From positions 1 to 35,355 of the forward strand of contig WRAH01000030.1 in NCBI GenBank assembly GCA_009780315.1: 35,355 nt of DNA, given 5' to 3'. Shown here one piece after another: positions 35,243 through 35,355 of this stretch; the stretch's first letter is position 1, and every line of letters starts with the position of its first letter. Position numbers and translations under genes: made by a program. The stretch is from Defluviitaleaceae bacterium. GTDB lineage: Bacteria; Bacillota; Clostridia; Lachnospirales; WQUN01. The notes beneath the pieces are model-generated. The model saw nothing but the letters and a program-made list of their open reading frames with translations, had not been told where the DNA came from and made no database searches.

Positions 35243-35355
35243 TGCACAAAAAAGATAAGGTCATGTTAAAATAAAGCCCTAAAGGAGGAAAACACATGAC
35301 CGAAAAACGAGCAAGAAGAGAGTACCCAGAAGAGTTCAAAAAACAAATGGTGCAG
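35243..35355 (+). mobile_element. Left end of a second IS3-family element, orfA start at the window edge
   Basis: An ATG at 35296 after AAAGGAGG opens a frame starting Met-Thr-Glu-Lys-Arg-Ala-Arg-Arg-Glu-Tyr-Pro-Glu-Glu-Phe-Lys-Lys, the usual beginning of IS3/IS911-type OrfA. It is cut by the window edge after 20 codons. The probable terminal inverted repeat begins near TGCACAAAAAAG at 35243. It is oriented opposite to the orfB relic on its left, so they are separate insertions. Confidence 0.7.

Overview
The window is about 35 kb of low-GC DNA from an endospore-forming member of the Clostridia (Bacillota). Evidence for this: spoIIID and ylbJ (sporulation), an ylm-type cell-division cluster with sepF, AGGAGG-like ribosome binding sites with frequent TTG and GTG starts, and clostridial-type HflX, TSCPD and U32 proteins. 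The exact genus cannot be read from the sequence.

Layout. (1) Positions 1-2924 are the right end of an integrated genomic island: a row of unrecognised minus-strand genes, two of them apparently frameshifted, ending at a 42-base copy of the 3' half of a tRNA-Arg(ACG) gene, followed by a strong terminator. This is the classic footprint of a tyrosine integrase; the intact tRNA and the integrase should lie left of the window. (2) 3012-5195: DUF2461 protein, LUD-domain protein and an unrecognised protein with a membrane segment. (3) 5305-7086: HflX GTPase with an extra N-terminal domain carrying a complete JAMM metal-binding motif. (4) 7180-11517: a BlaI/BlaR1-type repressor and M56 protease pair with a consensus promoter and three repeated operator-like sites, a fused LysR/LUD gene relic, and a secreted serine beta-lactamase-like hydrolase. 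(5) 11492-14046: hslO (Hsp33), dinB (Pol IV) and a TSCPD protein. (6) 14121-18401: an envelope and division operon, transcribed as HlyD-like protein, YggS, SepF, YggT, DUF4097 protein. (7) 18531-20066: ylbJ and an RsmC-like methyltransferase. (8) 20058-23945: the potABCD polyamine importer. (9) 24126-30974: GNAT acetyltransferase, amidohydrolase, cell-wall amidase, rhodanese, mutL, glpK and spoIIID. (10) 31046-34420: APC permease, U32 peptidase (TrhP-like) and nitroreductase. (11) 34421-35355: wreckage of an unknown gene joined to a truncated, frameshifted IS3-family orfB, followed head-to-head by the start of another IS3-family element that runs off the edge.

Most of the window is ordinary chromosomal housekeeping with tight operons and several tail-to-tail overlaps. 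Novelty is concentrated in the tRNA-bounded island, the JAMM-HflX fusion, the BlaI/M56 regulon and the unrecognised gene at 4396-5195. The apparent frameshifts lie only in the island and at the right-hand IS debris, often at homopolymers, so decay and sequencing error both have to be considered.
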